From Candidatus Liminaster caballi (lineage in GTDB: Bacteria; Bacteroidota; Bacteroidia; Bacteroidales; UBA3663), in the NCBI GenBank assembly GCA_018065085.1, contig JAGHUA010000022.1, positions 39,197-103,196 of the forward strand: DNA of 64,000 nucleotides. The letters are read 5' to 3'. The first letter of the stretch is position 1. Every line of letters begins with the position of its first letter. The position numbers and the translations under genes were made by a program. Below, in pieces: positions 52,168 to 60,800 of this stretch. A model generated the notes under the pieces. It was not told the DNA's origin. It did no database searches and saw only the letters and a program-made list of their open reading frames with translations.

Positions 52168-53766
52168 ATGAAAACTATGAATATATTCATGCTGCTGGGT
52201 GCCTCATTGGCACTCGCAGCCTGCAATGACGACGAACCGGAAATCATTGCCAAGGACTGGGCTGGGACAACCTATCTCTTTGACAGCACCGACGAGCAGG
52301 GATTCTCTACCTACTATACTCCTGCCATTGGTACTGTGGGCGATCCGATGCCTTTCTTCGACCCAAATACAAATAGCTTCAAAGTGCTCTATCTGCAGGA
52401 GTATTCACAGAACGATCCTAATTGCTTCCACCCAATATGGGGCGTAGAGACAACGGATTGTGCCAACTATACATCGCTCGGCGAGGTGCTGTCTTGTGGT
52501 ACCACAGCAACCGAGGCGGATGCTGCTATTGGTACTGGCTGCTCGGTTTATAGCGAGGCAGATAAGCTCTACTACATCTATTACACAGGTCACAGCTATC
52601 GCGACGGTCAGCAGCGTGAGGTAATACTCCGTGCAACATCAGCCGACTACAAGACATGGACAAAAGACCTGAAGTGGTGCATCAATGGTGCTGATTATGG
52701 CTATTCTGTCAGCGATTTCCGTGACCCTCAGATTTTCCGTGATGATGAAGGTACATACCACATGGTAATTGCCAGCTGTGGCGACTTGAAACTTGCAGAC
52801 TTCACTTCTTCCGATCTTAAGGAGTGGAAGCATGTCGGACTCTTCTCAAACATGCTTTGGGATCGTGTATTCGAGTGCCCTGATATCTTCAAGATGGGCG
52901 ATTGGTGGTATCTTACCTATTTCGAGCAGAACAATGTGGGATGGTGTCGTAAGATGAAGTATTTCAAGGGCAAGACTCTTGACGAACTGCGCAATGCCAT
53001 CACCTCTCCAGTGTGGCCAGACAGTTTTGAGGGCGTGATCGATGGCCGTGGTCTCTATGCAGCCAAGACAGCTTTCGATGGCACAAACCGCTATTGCTGG
53101 GGTTGGTGTCCTACACGTACTGGTGCAACTGCACAGGAAAAGAATATCAATGTGGCTGAGGATCGCGAACCTAACTGGTCGGGCAGCATGGTTTGCCATC
53201 GTCTCATTCAGAATAATGACGGTGTTCTTACCCTCGGTCCTGTTGATGGCATTAAGGCTAAGTACAACAAGGAGGTGAAACTCGATGTCAAGAAGAGTCA
53301 GAATACCGAAACCACATCTGATGGCTATAAGCTCAATGGCGATTCATATCTTTACTTCGGTCGCCTTGGCTATCATAACCACATCTCCATGACTGTAACA
53401 GCCAGCAACGTATGGGATTCATTCGGCGTTTCTTTCGTGCGTGGCTATGACAGCGAGAAGGATGAGTATTCGAAGTTTTATACAGTGCGTGTGAATGCCG
53501 AAAACGATCATCAGCATAAGATCAACTTCGAGGAGGAAAATGGCCGATGGTTCGTGCCTGGCATCGATGGCGGTCGTGCTTTCGAGACCCCTGCTGACGG
53601 TGTTTACCACATCGACATCTTCACCGACAACTCTGTCTGCGTGACTTACATCAACGATGTTTATGCCTATACTAACCGTATCTATGGCATTCAAAAGAAT
53701 GGCTGGAGCATCAACAGCTACGGTGGCAACATCACAATCAGCAATCTGAAGGTTACTGAATATTAA
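52168..53766 (+). CDS. GH32-like lipoprotein, probable endo-fructanase
   Basis: 532 residues from ATG at 52168 (an upstream in-frame TTG at 52156 is less likely). Lipobox LALAACND. The five-bladed propeller motifs are divergent: GDPMPFF (Asp59, probable nucleophile; Asp65 alternative) replaces WMNDPNG, while FRDPQ (Asp186, transition-state stabiliser) and FECPD (Glu236, acid/base) are conserved. A C-terminal beta sandwich (about 375-532) follows. BT1760 of the levan locus is a surface endo-levanase; a similar role is inferred. Levan rather than inulin is suggested but not proven. Confidence 0.82.
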   Translation: MKTMNIFMLLGASLALAACNDDEPEIIAKDWAGTTYLFDSTDEQGFSTYYTPAIGTVGDPMPFFDPNTNSFKVLYLQEYSQNDPNCFHPIWGVETTDCANYTSLGEVLSCGTTATEADAAIGTGCSVYSEADKLYYIYYTGHSYRDGQQREVILRATSADYKTWTKDLKWCINGADYGYSVSDFRDPQIFRDDEGTYHMVIASCGDLKLADFTSSDLKEWKHVGLFSNMLWDRVFECPDIFKMGDWWYLTYFEQNNVGWCRKMKYFKGKTLDELRNAITSPVWPDSFEGVIDGRGLYAAKTAFDGTNRYCWGWCPTRTGATAQEKNINVAEDREPNWSGSMVCHRLIQNNDGVLTLGPVDGIKAKYNKEVKLDVKKSQNTETTSDGYKLNGDSYLYFGRLGYHNHISMTVTASNVWDSFGVSFVRGYDSEKDEYSKFYTVRVNAENDHQHKINFEEENGRWFVPGIDGGRAFETPADGVYHIDIFTDNSVCVTYINDVYAYTNRIYGIQKNGWSINSYGGNITISNLKVTEY

Positions 53767-53773
53767 TTTATCG

Positions 53774-53805
53774 TGGCGCCAGCGGCAAAACAACCGCTGG
53801 TGCCA
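53774..53805 (+). promoter_or_regulatory. Intra-operon hairpin
   Basis: TGGCGCCAGCGG and CCGCTGGTGCCA pair over 12 bp (one G-T) around an 8-nt A/C-rich loop, with no T-run after it. Likely an RNA-processing, stabilising or attenuating element between the two genes. Confidence 0.7.
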
Positions 53806-53841
53806 GCAAATGACTAACCATATTACCTAAAACATTCTATT

Positions 53842-54693
53842 ATGAAAAAGATTTTACTTTTTGCAATGGGCCTGATGGCTTCTGCTTCCGTTTTTGCTAC
53901 AGATCTGTGGACTGGTTCGCATTCTGTATGGTGGGAAAATACACTTTCTGTTGAGGCTGACAAGTTCTCAGAGATGAAGGTGGGTGACAAGATTGTCTTC
54001 GAATTTACAGTGCAGTTCGACGATGTCGTAGAACTTAAGAGCAACGGCCAGAAGTTGCCTGGCACACGTTACCATCAGCTTTATACTGATCAGACTTCGT
54101 TTGAGGTCTTCTCAACTCCAGCTATGCTTGCCCAGCTCAAAGCTACAGGTCTTGAGGTTTGTGGATGTGGTTACACTCTTAACAAAATCTGGTTCGGTGA
54201 TGGCAAGGACAATGTTACTGAGAACACCATTTGGACAGGTTTCTTCTGGATGGACAGCTGGAGCACCCTTGAGATTTGGAAGGAGTGTCTGCCTGAGAGC
54301 CTTGATGGCTATTCTGCAATTCGTTTCTGCTCAGAGGCTGGCCGTACTGATTATTTTATCAAGGTGCTTGTCGGCTGGGATGCAGATCAGACCATTGCCG
54401 ATCGTGATGCAATGACTATGACCAACGACTATGCCGAGATTGATCTCACAGCTCTTTCTGCTCAGAAGAAGGCTCTTTTCTATGCTTCTGACCGTGTGAT
54501 GATTCAGTGCAATAAGGAATCGGGCGACCCATTCAATTTCACTTCGATCGAGCTTGTTAAGAATACTACGGCTCTTGAGTCGGTCAATGCTGATGCAACC
54601 GCAGTTAAATGCTATGACATCCTTGGCCGCGAGGTATCGGACAATACAAAGGGCTTGGTCATCAAGAACGGAAAGAAATATATTCAGAAATAA
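53842..54693 (+). CDS. Secreted protein of unknown function with T9SS-like tail inside the fructan operon
   Basis: 283 residues. Signal peptide (MKKILLFAMGLMASASVFA), then beta-rich sequence arranged as two similar halves: LWTGSHSVWWENTLSVEADK with GDKIVFEFTVQ, and IWTGFFWMDSWSTLEIWKEC later. Repeated aromatic residues (WWENT, WMDSW, YHQLY) suggest a carbohydrate-binding surface. The C-terminus (CYDILGREV, GLVIKNGKKY) resembles short T9SS tails. It has no lipobox, unlike its neighbours. It lies between two GH32 genes in the same operon and has no counterpart in the canonical levan locus to my knowledge. A T9SS-exported fructan-binding protein is proposed, unproven. Confidence 0.65.
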   Translation: MKKILLFAMGLMASASVFATDLWTGSHSVWWENTLSVEADKFSEMKVGDKIVFEFTVQFDDVVELKSNGQKLPGTRYHQLYTDQTSFEVFSTPAMLAQLKATGLEVCGCGYTLNKIWFGDGKDNVTENTIWTGFFWMDSWSTLEIWKECLPESLDGYSAIRFCSEAGRTDYFIKVLVGWDADQTIADRDAMTMTNDYAEIDLTALSAQKKALFYASDRVMIQCNKESGDPFNFTSIELVKNTTALESVNADATAVKCYDILGREVSDNTKGLVIKNGKKYIQK

Positions 54694-54702
54694 GGTAATA
54701 CT

Positions 54703-56568
54703 ATGAAGACTGTTCAATCCTTAATCTTTGGAGCTGCTGGTCTTTTGGCTGTCTCTTGCCAACAGAACGCTGTCCCTAAGATGGAATTTGTTAGCCATGG
54801 CGACACGATGGCCATACAAATAACTTCTCCAACAAAATATCTCCTTCTGCCTATTCAGGAAGATCAGCCAGATGTTTGGGTGAAACTCAATACAGGCAAT
54901 GATGAGGACGATGTCTGGATGGATGTGCGTCTGGCTCGTGAGACTGTGGACTATTATGTGCCATTTGCCCTTACCGATGGCGCAGAAGCCCGAGTTGATG
55001 TTATGCACTTGCCGGCTGATGCTGTGGCTTGGAATAATTTCCAGTTGTCCGATACGTTCGATACAACAAACCGTGAGTATTATCGTCCGCTGTATCACTT
55101 TACACCGGCTTACGGATGGATGAACGATCCTAACGGCATGACATATTTCAATGGCGAATACCACCTGTTCTTCCAGTACAATCCTTACGGCTCAAAGTGG
55201 GGCAACATGCATTGGGGTCACGCCGTGAGCAAGGATATGATTCATTGGGAACAGCTCGATCCTGCCATTTCGCGCGACAAGTACGGTCAGATTTTCTCTG
55301 GTTCAAGCTACATTGCCCGATTGCCAGAAGGCGCAGAGGGTACTGATCCTTTTGAGGCCGATGTTCTTGTTCCTGGCAATGGTACGGAAGGCGACTTTAT
55401 TGCTTCATACTACACAAGCGAGAACAATAACCTGCCACGTGAACTTCAGGAGCAGCAGTCATTTGCCATATCAACAGATGGCGGACGTACCTACCGCAAG
55501 TTCGGTGAACCACGTCTGGCTACTAATGGTCCTCGTGATTTTCGCGATCCAAAACTCTTCTGGAATGACCTGCGTGGCGAGTGGGGCATGATTGTCTCAG
55601 CCGATAAGGAGATGCAGTTCTATGGTTCGAAGAACCTTCGTGACTGGACTTATCTCTCTGCTTTCGGTGATGGTTACGGTGTTCAGCCACGTCAGTTTGA
55701 ATGCCCTGATTTCTTTGTTCTTCCAGTTGAACCAGAGAATCCTGATGCAAAGATGACTCGTGAGCAGAAGGCAAAATGGGTCATGATTGTAAATGTTAAT
55801 CCTGGTTGCTGGTTCGGTGGTTCTGCTTCACAGTATTTCACAGGCGAGTTTGACGGCACAACATTTAAGTGTGACAATCAGAAAGAAACAGTCAAGTGGC
55901 TTGACTGGGGAAAGGATCATTATGCCGCAGTTACATTCTCTTGCGAACCTAAGGGTAGAATTATTGCTATGCCTTGGATGAGCAACTGGCAGTATGCAAA
56001 CGATCTTCCTACACGTCAGTATCGCAGTCAGATGGGCATGGCTCGCCAGCTTTTTGCCTTCCAGTCAGGCAAAGAGGTTTATGTCGGGCAGCGTCCGGTT
56101 GAAGAAATGCAGAGCATTCTCAAACCTGCATCGGTTGAGGTTTCTGCTGATTGCGTTAAGCTTGGCAATGAAGATGCCCCTGTCTGCATTGATTTCGATA
56201 TTAAGAACGGTTCGGCAGTCACCGTTTCCAACGATGACGAAGAGTTCGTTTATATAGCATGCCGTGGAGGTCGTATTCTGATGGATCGTCAGAAGTCTGG
56301 CATTATTCCAACACAAGACTTCGCTTGTGAAACTTGGAGTCCTGTCCCAGAACTCGGCATTAACAGTGGCACTTGGGCGCCTGTTGAGCAGCTTTGTGGC
56401 AAGAAGGATTCTTATCATGTGCAGCTTTGGCTTGACCGTTGCTCTGTAGAAATGTTTGTGGAGGGTGGCAAGGCTACTATGACAAACCTTGTTTTCCCAA
56501 AGACCCCATACAACAAGATCAGTGGCGAGGGAATGTCAAATGTACAAGTTCGTAACATCTCATTATAA
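54703..56568 (+). CDS. GH32 exo-fructanase (levanase/inulinase/invertase)
   Basis: 621 residues. Lipobox LLAVSCQQ. An N-terminal beta domain (about 25-115) precedes the GH32 propeller with WMNDPNG (nucleophile Asp142), DFRDPK (Asp282) and FECPD (acid/base Glu333), and the C-terminal beta sandwich (VQLWLDRCSVEMFV). It hydrolyses terminal beta-fructosides to release fructose, like BT1759 and relatives. Location is periplasmic or surface by lipobox. It follows the secreted T9SS-tail protein by 9 bp. Confidence 0.95.
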   Translation: MKTVQSLIFGAAGLLAVSCQQNAVPKMEFVSHGDTMAIQITSPTKYLLLPIQEDQPDVWVKLNTGNDEDDVWMDVRLARETVDYYVPFALTDGAEARVDVMHLPADAVAWNNFQLSDTFDTTNREYYRPLYHFTPAYGWMNDPNGMTYFNGEYHLFFQYNPYGSKWGNMHWGHAVSKDMIHWEQLDPAISRDKYGQIFSGSSYIARLPEGAEGTDPFEADVLVPGNGTEGDFIASYYTSENNNLPRELQEQQSFAISTDGGRTYRKFGEPRLATNGPRDFRDPKLFWNDLRGEWGMIVSADKEMQFYGSKNLRDWTYLSAFGDGYGVQPRQFECPDFFVLPVEPENPDAKMTREQKAKWVMIVNVNPGCWFGGSASQYFTGEFDGTTFKCDNQKETVKWLDWGKDHYAAVTFSCEPKGRIIAMPWMSNWQYANDLPTRQYRSQMGMARQLFAFQSGKEVYVGQRPVEEMQSILKPASVEVSADCVKLGNEDAPVCIDFDIKNGSAVTVSNDDEEFVYIACRGGRILMDRQKSGIIPTQDFACETWSPVPELGINSGTWAPVEQLCGKKDSYHVQLWLDRCSVEMFVEGGKATMTNLVFPKTPYNKISGEGMSNVQVRNISL

Positions 56569-56573
56569 GATAT

Positions 56574-57734
56574 ATGAAAAAGACAAGTTTTGCAGTGCTG
56601 CTGCCCGTCATGCTCTGCTTCTTTTCAATGGGCTTTGTAGATTTGGTGGGCATTGCCTCAAACTACGTACAGAAAGATCTTGGACTTACTGATGGACAGG
56701 CAGGCATCATGCCTTCGCTCGTATTCTTCTGGTTCTTGATATTCTCTGTCCCTACAGGTATGCTCATGAACAAGATTGGCCGTAAGAAGACTGTGCTTCT
56801 TTCAATCCTTGTTACAGTCATTTCGCTTATCGTTCCGATTTTTGGAGCGAGCTATCCTGTGATGCTTTTTGCATTCTCTTTGCTTGGCATTGGCAATGCG
56901 CTTATGCAGACATCGCTCAATCCATTGGTTGCAAGCATCGTGGGTGGTGACAGCTTGGCTTCGACACTTACTTTCGGTCAGTTCGTCAAAGCTATTGCAT
57001 CGTTCCTTGCTCCTTATCTGGCCATGTGGGGTGCTACTGCTGTCCTGCCATCATTCGGCTTGGAGTGGAAGGTGCTTTTCCCAATCTACGCTGTGATTGG
57101 TATCCTTGCTATTGTAGCCCTCTCGATGACCTCTATTCACGAAGATATTGATCCAGGCAAGAAGGCTTCTACTGTGGGTCAGTGTTTTGCTCTTCTTGGC
57201 AAGCCTTACATTCTGCTTTGCTTCCTTGGCATCATGTGCCATGTGGGCATCGATGTAGGTACTAACACTTATGCTCCGAAAATTCTGATTGAGCGTTTGG
57301 GCTGGACACTTGATGAGGCTGCTTTTGCTACATCCTTGTATTTTATCTTCCGTACAATAGGCTGCTTCACCGGTTCGGGCATTCTTGCTAAGATTTCGAG
57401 CAAGGCATTCCTCGGCATTTCTTCGTGCATGATTGTGGCTTCAATGATTTGCCTTGCTTTCGGCGATGTGCAGATGCTGCTCTATGTGGGCATTGCACTT
57501 GTTGGCTATGGCAACTCGAATGTTTTCTCAATCTGCTTCAGCCAGGCTTTGCTTCATGATCCAGACCACCAGAATGAGATATCGGGTCTTATGATTATGG
57601 GTCTCTTTGGTGGAACTCTTTTCCCTATTGCAATGGGATATGCCAGTGATGCAATGGGCACAATCGGCGCTGTTGTCGTAATGGCAGTAGGTGCTCTCTA
57701 TCTTTGTGGTTTAACACTTAAAATCAAAAAATGA
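56574..57734 (+). CDS. MFS sugar permease, probable fructose importer
   Basis: 386 residues with twelve membrane helices and the MFS loop motif GMLMNKIGRKKT. It belongs to the FucP/glucose-galactose group of proton symporters, as does BT1758 of the levan locus. It starts 5 bp after the exo-GH32 stop and ends 1 bp before the kinase start. Import of fructose released in the periplasm is inferred from this setting. Confidence 0.88.
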   Translation: MKKTSFAVLLPVMLCFFSMGFVDLVGIASNYVQKDLGLTDGQAGIMPSLVFFWFLIFSVPTGMLMNKIGRKKTVLLSILVTVISLIVPIFGASYPVMLFAFSLLGIGNALMQTSLNPLVASIVGGDSLASTLTFGQFVKAIASFLAPYLAMWGATAVLPSFGLEWKVLFPIYAVIGILAIVALSMTSIHEDIDPGKKASTVGQCFALLGKPYILLCFLGIMCHVGIDVGTNTYAPKILIERLGWTLDEAAFATSLYFIFRTIGCFTGSGILAKISSKAFLGISSCMIVASMICLAFGDVQMLLYVGIALVGYGNSNVFSICFSQALLHDPDHQNEISGLMIMGLFGGTLFPIAMGYASDAMGTIGAVVVMAVGALYLCGLTLKIKK

Positions 57735-57735
57735 A

Positions 57736-58605
57736 ATGAAAGACATTATCGTAGGAATGGGTGAGGCTCTTTGGGATTGCCTCCCTGAAGGTCGTAAACT
57801 TGGTGGCGCTCCGGCCAACTTCGCTTATCATGTAGGTCAGTTTGGCTGGAAGACCGTAGTAGTCAGTGCCATTGGCAATGATCCGCTTGGCGATGAGATT
57901 CTCGAGCGTTTTGCATCTGTCAATCTCACTCATAAGATTGAACGTGTTCCATTCCCAACAGGCACTGTTCAGGTGACTCTCTCTGGCGATGGCATTCCAT
58001 CGTACGAGATCTGTGAGAATGTTGCCTGGGATAATATCCCTTGGACCAAGGACCTTGAGGAACTTGCGCATCGCACAAAGGCCGTTTGCTTCGGCTCTCT
58101 GGCTCAGCGTAATCCTGAGTCACGCAACACCATTCTCCGTTTCCTTGGCACTATGGACGAAGATACTGAGCGCGTCTATGATATTAATCTCCGTCAGGCG
58201 TTCTATAGCCTTGAGGTCATCGAAGAAAGCCTGCGTCGTGCCACAATCCTCAAATTGAATGATGAGGAGATAGTCGTGGTCAAGGCATTGCTTCGCATTA
58301 CAGGCGACGATCAGAGTGTATGTCGTCAGCTCATCAGCATGTATCCTTCCATTCGAATGGTCATCCTTACCTGTGGCGCCATCGGTAGCTATGTCTACAC
58401 AGCTGACGAAACTTCGTATGTCGAGACTCCAAAAGTAAAGGTTGCAGACACTGTAGGTGCCGGTGATTCTTTCACAGCTACATTCGTGGCTCAGATTCTC
58501 AAGGGATGCACAATTCCTGAGGCTCATCGCAAGGCGGTGGCAGTCAGTGCTTATGTATGTACTCAGAAGGGCGCAATGCCTGTGCTCCCTGCTGAGTTGC
58601 TTTGA
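57736..58605 (+). CDS. PfkB-family fructokinase
   Basis: 289 residues. PfkB motifs GEALWDCLPEGRKLGGAPAN at the N-terminus and DTVGAGDSFTATF near the C-terminus with catalytic base Asp244. It phosphorylates fructose with ATP. Relatives include BT1757. The last gene of the fructan operon, it is followed by a terminator at 58693. Confidence 0.93.
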   Translation: MKDIIVGMGEALWDCLPEGRKLGGAPANFAYHVGQFGWKTVVVSAIGNDPLGDEILERFASVNLTHKIERVPFPTGTVQVTLSGDGIPSYEICENVAWDNIPWTKDLEELAHRTKAVCFGSLAQRNPESRNTILRFLGTMDEDTERVYDINLRQAFYSLEVIEESLRRATILKLNDEEIVVVKALLRITGDDQSVCRQLISMYPSIRMVILTCGAIGSYVYTADETSYVETPKVKVADTVGAGDSFTATFVAQILKGCTIPEAHRKAVAVSAYVCTQKGAMPVLPAELL

Positions 58606-58690
58606 TAAATATGTTTTTTTGGTAATGATTAACAAAAGGTAACTTTGGTATTTATTTTCATGTGTATGGTTTGGTATTAATCAGGTAATT

Positions 58691-58727
58691 TGAACTCCGG
58701 CGATGTGATATCGTCGGAGTTTTTTTG
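58691..58727. terminator. Terminator between fructokinase and the convergent MFS gene
   Basis: AACTCCGGCGAT (58693-58704) pairs with ATCGTCGGAGTT (58710-58721), one wobble, followed by a run of seven T. On the opposite strand the run is A-poor, so it is mainly for the plus strand. Confidence 0.85.
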
Positions 58728-58729
58728 AC

Positions 58730-59914
58730 TCATTCAACAGCCTCTTTCATCTTTTCCCTTCTAATAAAAAAGAGGCTCATTATCAATGCGACCGGAAATA
58801 CAGACGCGGCAAGCAGACCGCTTTGGATGTTGTTTTCGCTGGCTCCGGTAAAGAAACCTACAATCGAAGGTCCGAAAGTTCCGCCTGCATCTCCACCCAA
58901 TGCCAGAAGGGCAAAGAGGGCAGTGCCGCCACCGGGGATGCGTGCAGATGTGATGCTGATGCTGCCTGGCCACATGATGCCCACTGCAAGTCCGCTGATC
59001 ATGCATCCGGCAAGGCTGATGAGCGGAATGGGTGCTAACGACGCCGTGAGGTAAGCCGCAAAGCTGAGTATTCCTGCTCCTGTCATGTAGCCAACAAGAT
59101 CCATGTTCTGGCCTTTCTTGCCGTACCAAAGGCGTCCAAGTCCCATGCAGAAGGCAAAACCGCAAGGACCCACAAGGTCTCCGAGAGCCTTGTCAAGGCC
59201 GAGCGATGCTTCTGCGAAAGCTGATGTCCATTGGGCCATGGTGCTTTCTGATGCTCCTGCTGCAATCATGAGGATGAGGAATGGCCAGAACTTCTTGCTC
59301 ATGAGCAGCTGGCTCATGCTCATTCCATTCGAATCCTCTACGATAGGTTCAATCGGACAGGTGGCAAAGTTGATAATATTATAAAGTGGTATGATAGCCC
59401 AGATGCATGCGAGTATGCGCCAGTTGTCCAACCCGAAGATTGTGAAAAACAGAGTAGAACCGAGTATGACTCCCACAGCTCCCCAGCAATAGAACGAGTG
59501 CAGAAGGCTCATCATGCCCTCCTTGTTAGGGAAAGGACAGGCTTCGATGATAGGGCTGCAAAGCACCTCAATCAATCCGCTGCCAACGGCATAGACGCAT
59601 ACGCACAGCAGTATGCCAACGATTGGATTGTCAAAGAGTTGGGGCACGAATGCAAGACCGGCAAGTCCCAATGCAGATGTGATCTCCGAAACGATTATGC
59701 TTTTGCGGTAGTCAATATCCTTGAATTTGGCGCACAGAAAGTCAGTCACCAGTTGCACGATATAGAATACGGCAGGAATCAGAGCCAGACTTGCCAATGG
59801 AATTTTGTATTCACGATGGAAGGACACGAAAAGCAGGGGCGTGAAGTTTGCTACGATGGCTTGTGTTATGAACCCCAGGTAACATGCCCATTTCGTTTTG
59901 TTATAGTCTTTCAT
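58730..59914 (-). CDS. MFS transporter (FucP-like)
   Basis: 394 residues, twelve predicted membrane helices (for instance YIVQLVTDFLCAKFKDIDYR with the family loop, and LISLAGCMISGLAVGIMWPG). The family includes sugar and drug porters; substrate unknown. It is convergent to the fructan operon and not obviously part of it. It is preceded by a 42-codon signal-peptide ORF (9-bp gap) and a long leader with seven 42-bp repeats. Confidence 0.85.
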   Translation of the reverse strand: MKDYNKTKWACYLGFITQAIVANFTPLLFVSFHREYKIPLASLALIPAVFYIVQLVTDFLCAKFKDIDYRKSIIVSEITSALGLAGLAFVPQLFDNPIVGILLCVCVYAVGSGLIEVLCSPIIEACPFPNKEGMMSLLHSFYCWGAVGVILGSTLFFTIFGLDNWRILACIWAIIPLYNIINFATCPIEPIVEDSNGMSMSQLLMSKKFWPFLILMIAAGASESTMAQWTSAFAEASLGLDKALGDLVGPCGFAFCMGLGRLWYGKKGQNMDLVGYMTGAGILSFAAYLTASLAPIPLISLAGCMISGLAVGIMWPGSISITSARIPGGGTALFALLALGGDAGGTFGPSIVGFFTGASENNIQSGLLAASVFPVALIMSLFFIRREKMKEAVE

Positions 59915-59923
59915 GTCTGTGGC

Positions 59924-60052
59924 TCATTGATGGAAGATAATATCCGGATTGCCTAACATGCCGGCGCGGGCATTGAATGAACTTTTCTTGACCTGTGCCG
60001 ATGCGATAATTGTCAATGTCATCAGCATCAATAATGTGAAATATTTCTTCAT
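59924..60052 (-). CDS. Short signal-peptide ORF (truncated secreted protein or leader peptide)
   Basis: 42 residues: MKKYFTLLMLMTLTIIASAQ, a complete signal peptide, then about 22 residues ending NPDIIFHQ and a stop. Typical length for the N-terminus of a secreted enzyme that has been truncated, or a small exported peptide. It lies 9 bp upstream of the MFS start and in the same transcript. Confidence 0.5.
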   Translation of the reverse strand: MKKYFTLLMLMTLTIIASAQVKKSSFNARAGMLGNPDIIFHQ

Positions 60053-60066
60053 TGTATAATTATTTT

Positions 60067-60382
60067 GACTTCCCTGGTTCTGGAAATACCGGAGAAACTT
60101 TCGTTTGGACTTCCCAACTCTGGGGAAATGCCGGAGAAACTTTCGTTCGGATTTCCCAGCTCTTAGGAAATGCCGGAGAAACTTTCGTTTGGACTTCCCA
60201 ACTCTTAGGAAATGCCGGAGAAACTTTCGTTTGGATTTCCCAGCTCTTAGGAAATGCCGGAGAAACTTTCGTTAGGATTTCCCAACTCTGGGGAAATGCC
60301 GGAGAAACTTTCGTTTGGACTTCCCAACTCTTAGGAAATGCCGGAGAAACTTTCGTTTGGATTTCCCAAGTTTTTGGAAATA
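60067..60382. repeat. 42-bp tandem repeat array (7 complete units)
   Basis: Units start with GGAAAT at 60082, 60124, 60166, 60208, 60250, 60292 and 60334, each exactly 42 bp, with partial units at both ends. Variable sites are few (GTTTGGACT/GTTCGGATT/GTTAGGATT and CTTA/CTGG). Each unit contains GGAAAT and, in the transcript sense, an ATTTCC partner enclosing CGAAAGTTTC, so it can fold into a small hairpin. It sits between a consensus promoter (60421-60452) and the first ORF of the MFS transcript. Confidence 0.95.
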
Positions 60383-60420
60383 GATTTTGCTCTGTCGTGA
60401 TTATTTTACGTTTAACGGTG

Positions 60421-60452
60421 CAAATATACTTGCTTTTTTGGAGAACTCCAAA
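60421..60452 (-). promoter_or_regulatory. Consensus promoter reading through the 42-bp array
   Basis: Minus strand: TTTG (60452 to 60449), 20-nt spacer, TATATTTG (60428 to 60421). The implied leader is about 360 nt and holds the whole repeat array. Confidence 0.75.
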
Positions 60453-60800
60453 TTTTCTGGCAATGTTCCCTTTTTATTGCAAATATCAAACATCATATTG
60501 TCTCTTTTTCGATTAACAATGCAGATAAATCTCGCTTTTTGACAGTAGAACTGCCGAAGGTTTCTCATGTTAGTGCTGACTTTTGTTGTCTGTCTTCCTT
60601 TGCATGCAAAGGTGCCAAGACAGGTGGCACCTACGAGGATGATTGGAACTACAATATCATAGATAGTTGGGACGTTTCTCCTATTCGCTAAAACAATTCA
60701 TCTGCAAACATCAGTTCTCTTGGCGAGTTTATGGCACAGATGATCATACGTTCTTACCCATTTCGTAAGCTTCATATTACGATTTCTTTCTTCATTTTTC
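60453..60800. other. Intergenic region with palindromes and a possible gene remnant
   Basis: It holds a perfect 16-bp palindrome CCTTTGCATGCAAAGG (60597-60612), overlapping a GGTGCC...GGCACC inverted repeat (60611-60631). A frame open from about 60509 to 60691 on the plus strand ends in GTYEDDWNYNIIDSWDVSP but has no start codon; it may be the tail of a lost gene. Confidence 0.4.

Noticed and set aside
60067..60382. CRISPR array
   Set aside because: Units are contiguous and nearly identical over all 42 bp with no unique spacers, and no cas genes are present.
60052..60516. Plus-strand frame encoding eight 14-residue repeats (GNAGETFVWTSQLL)
   Set aside because: The start would be a TTG with no ribosome-binding site, the repeat length of 42 keeps every frame open, and the frame ends in random hydrophobic residues. 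Promoter evidence places transcription on the other strand.
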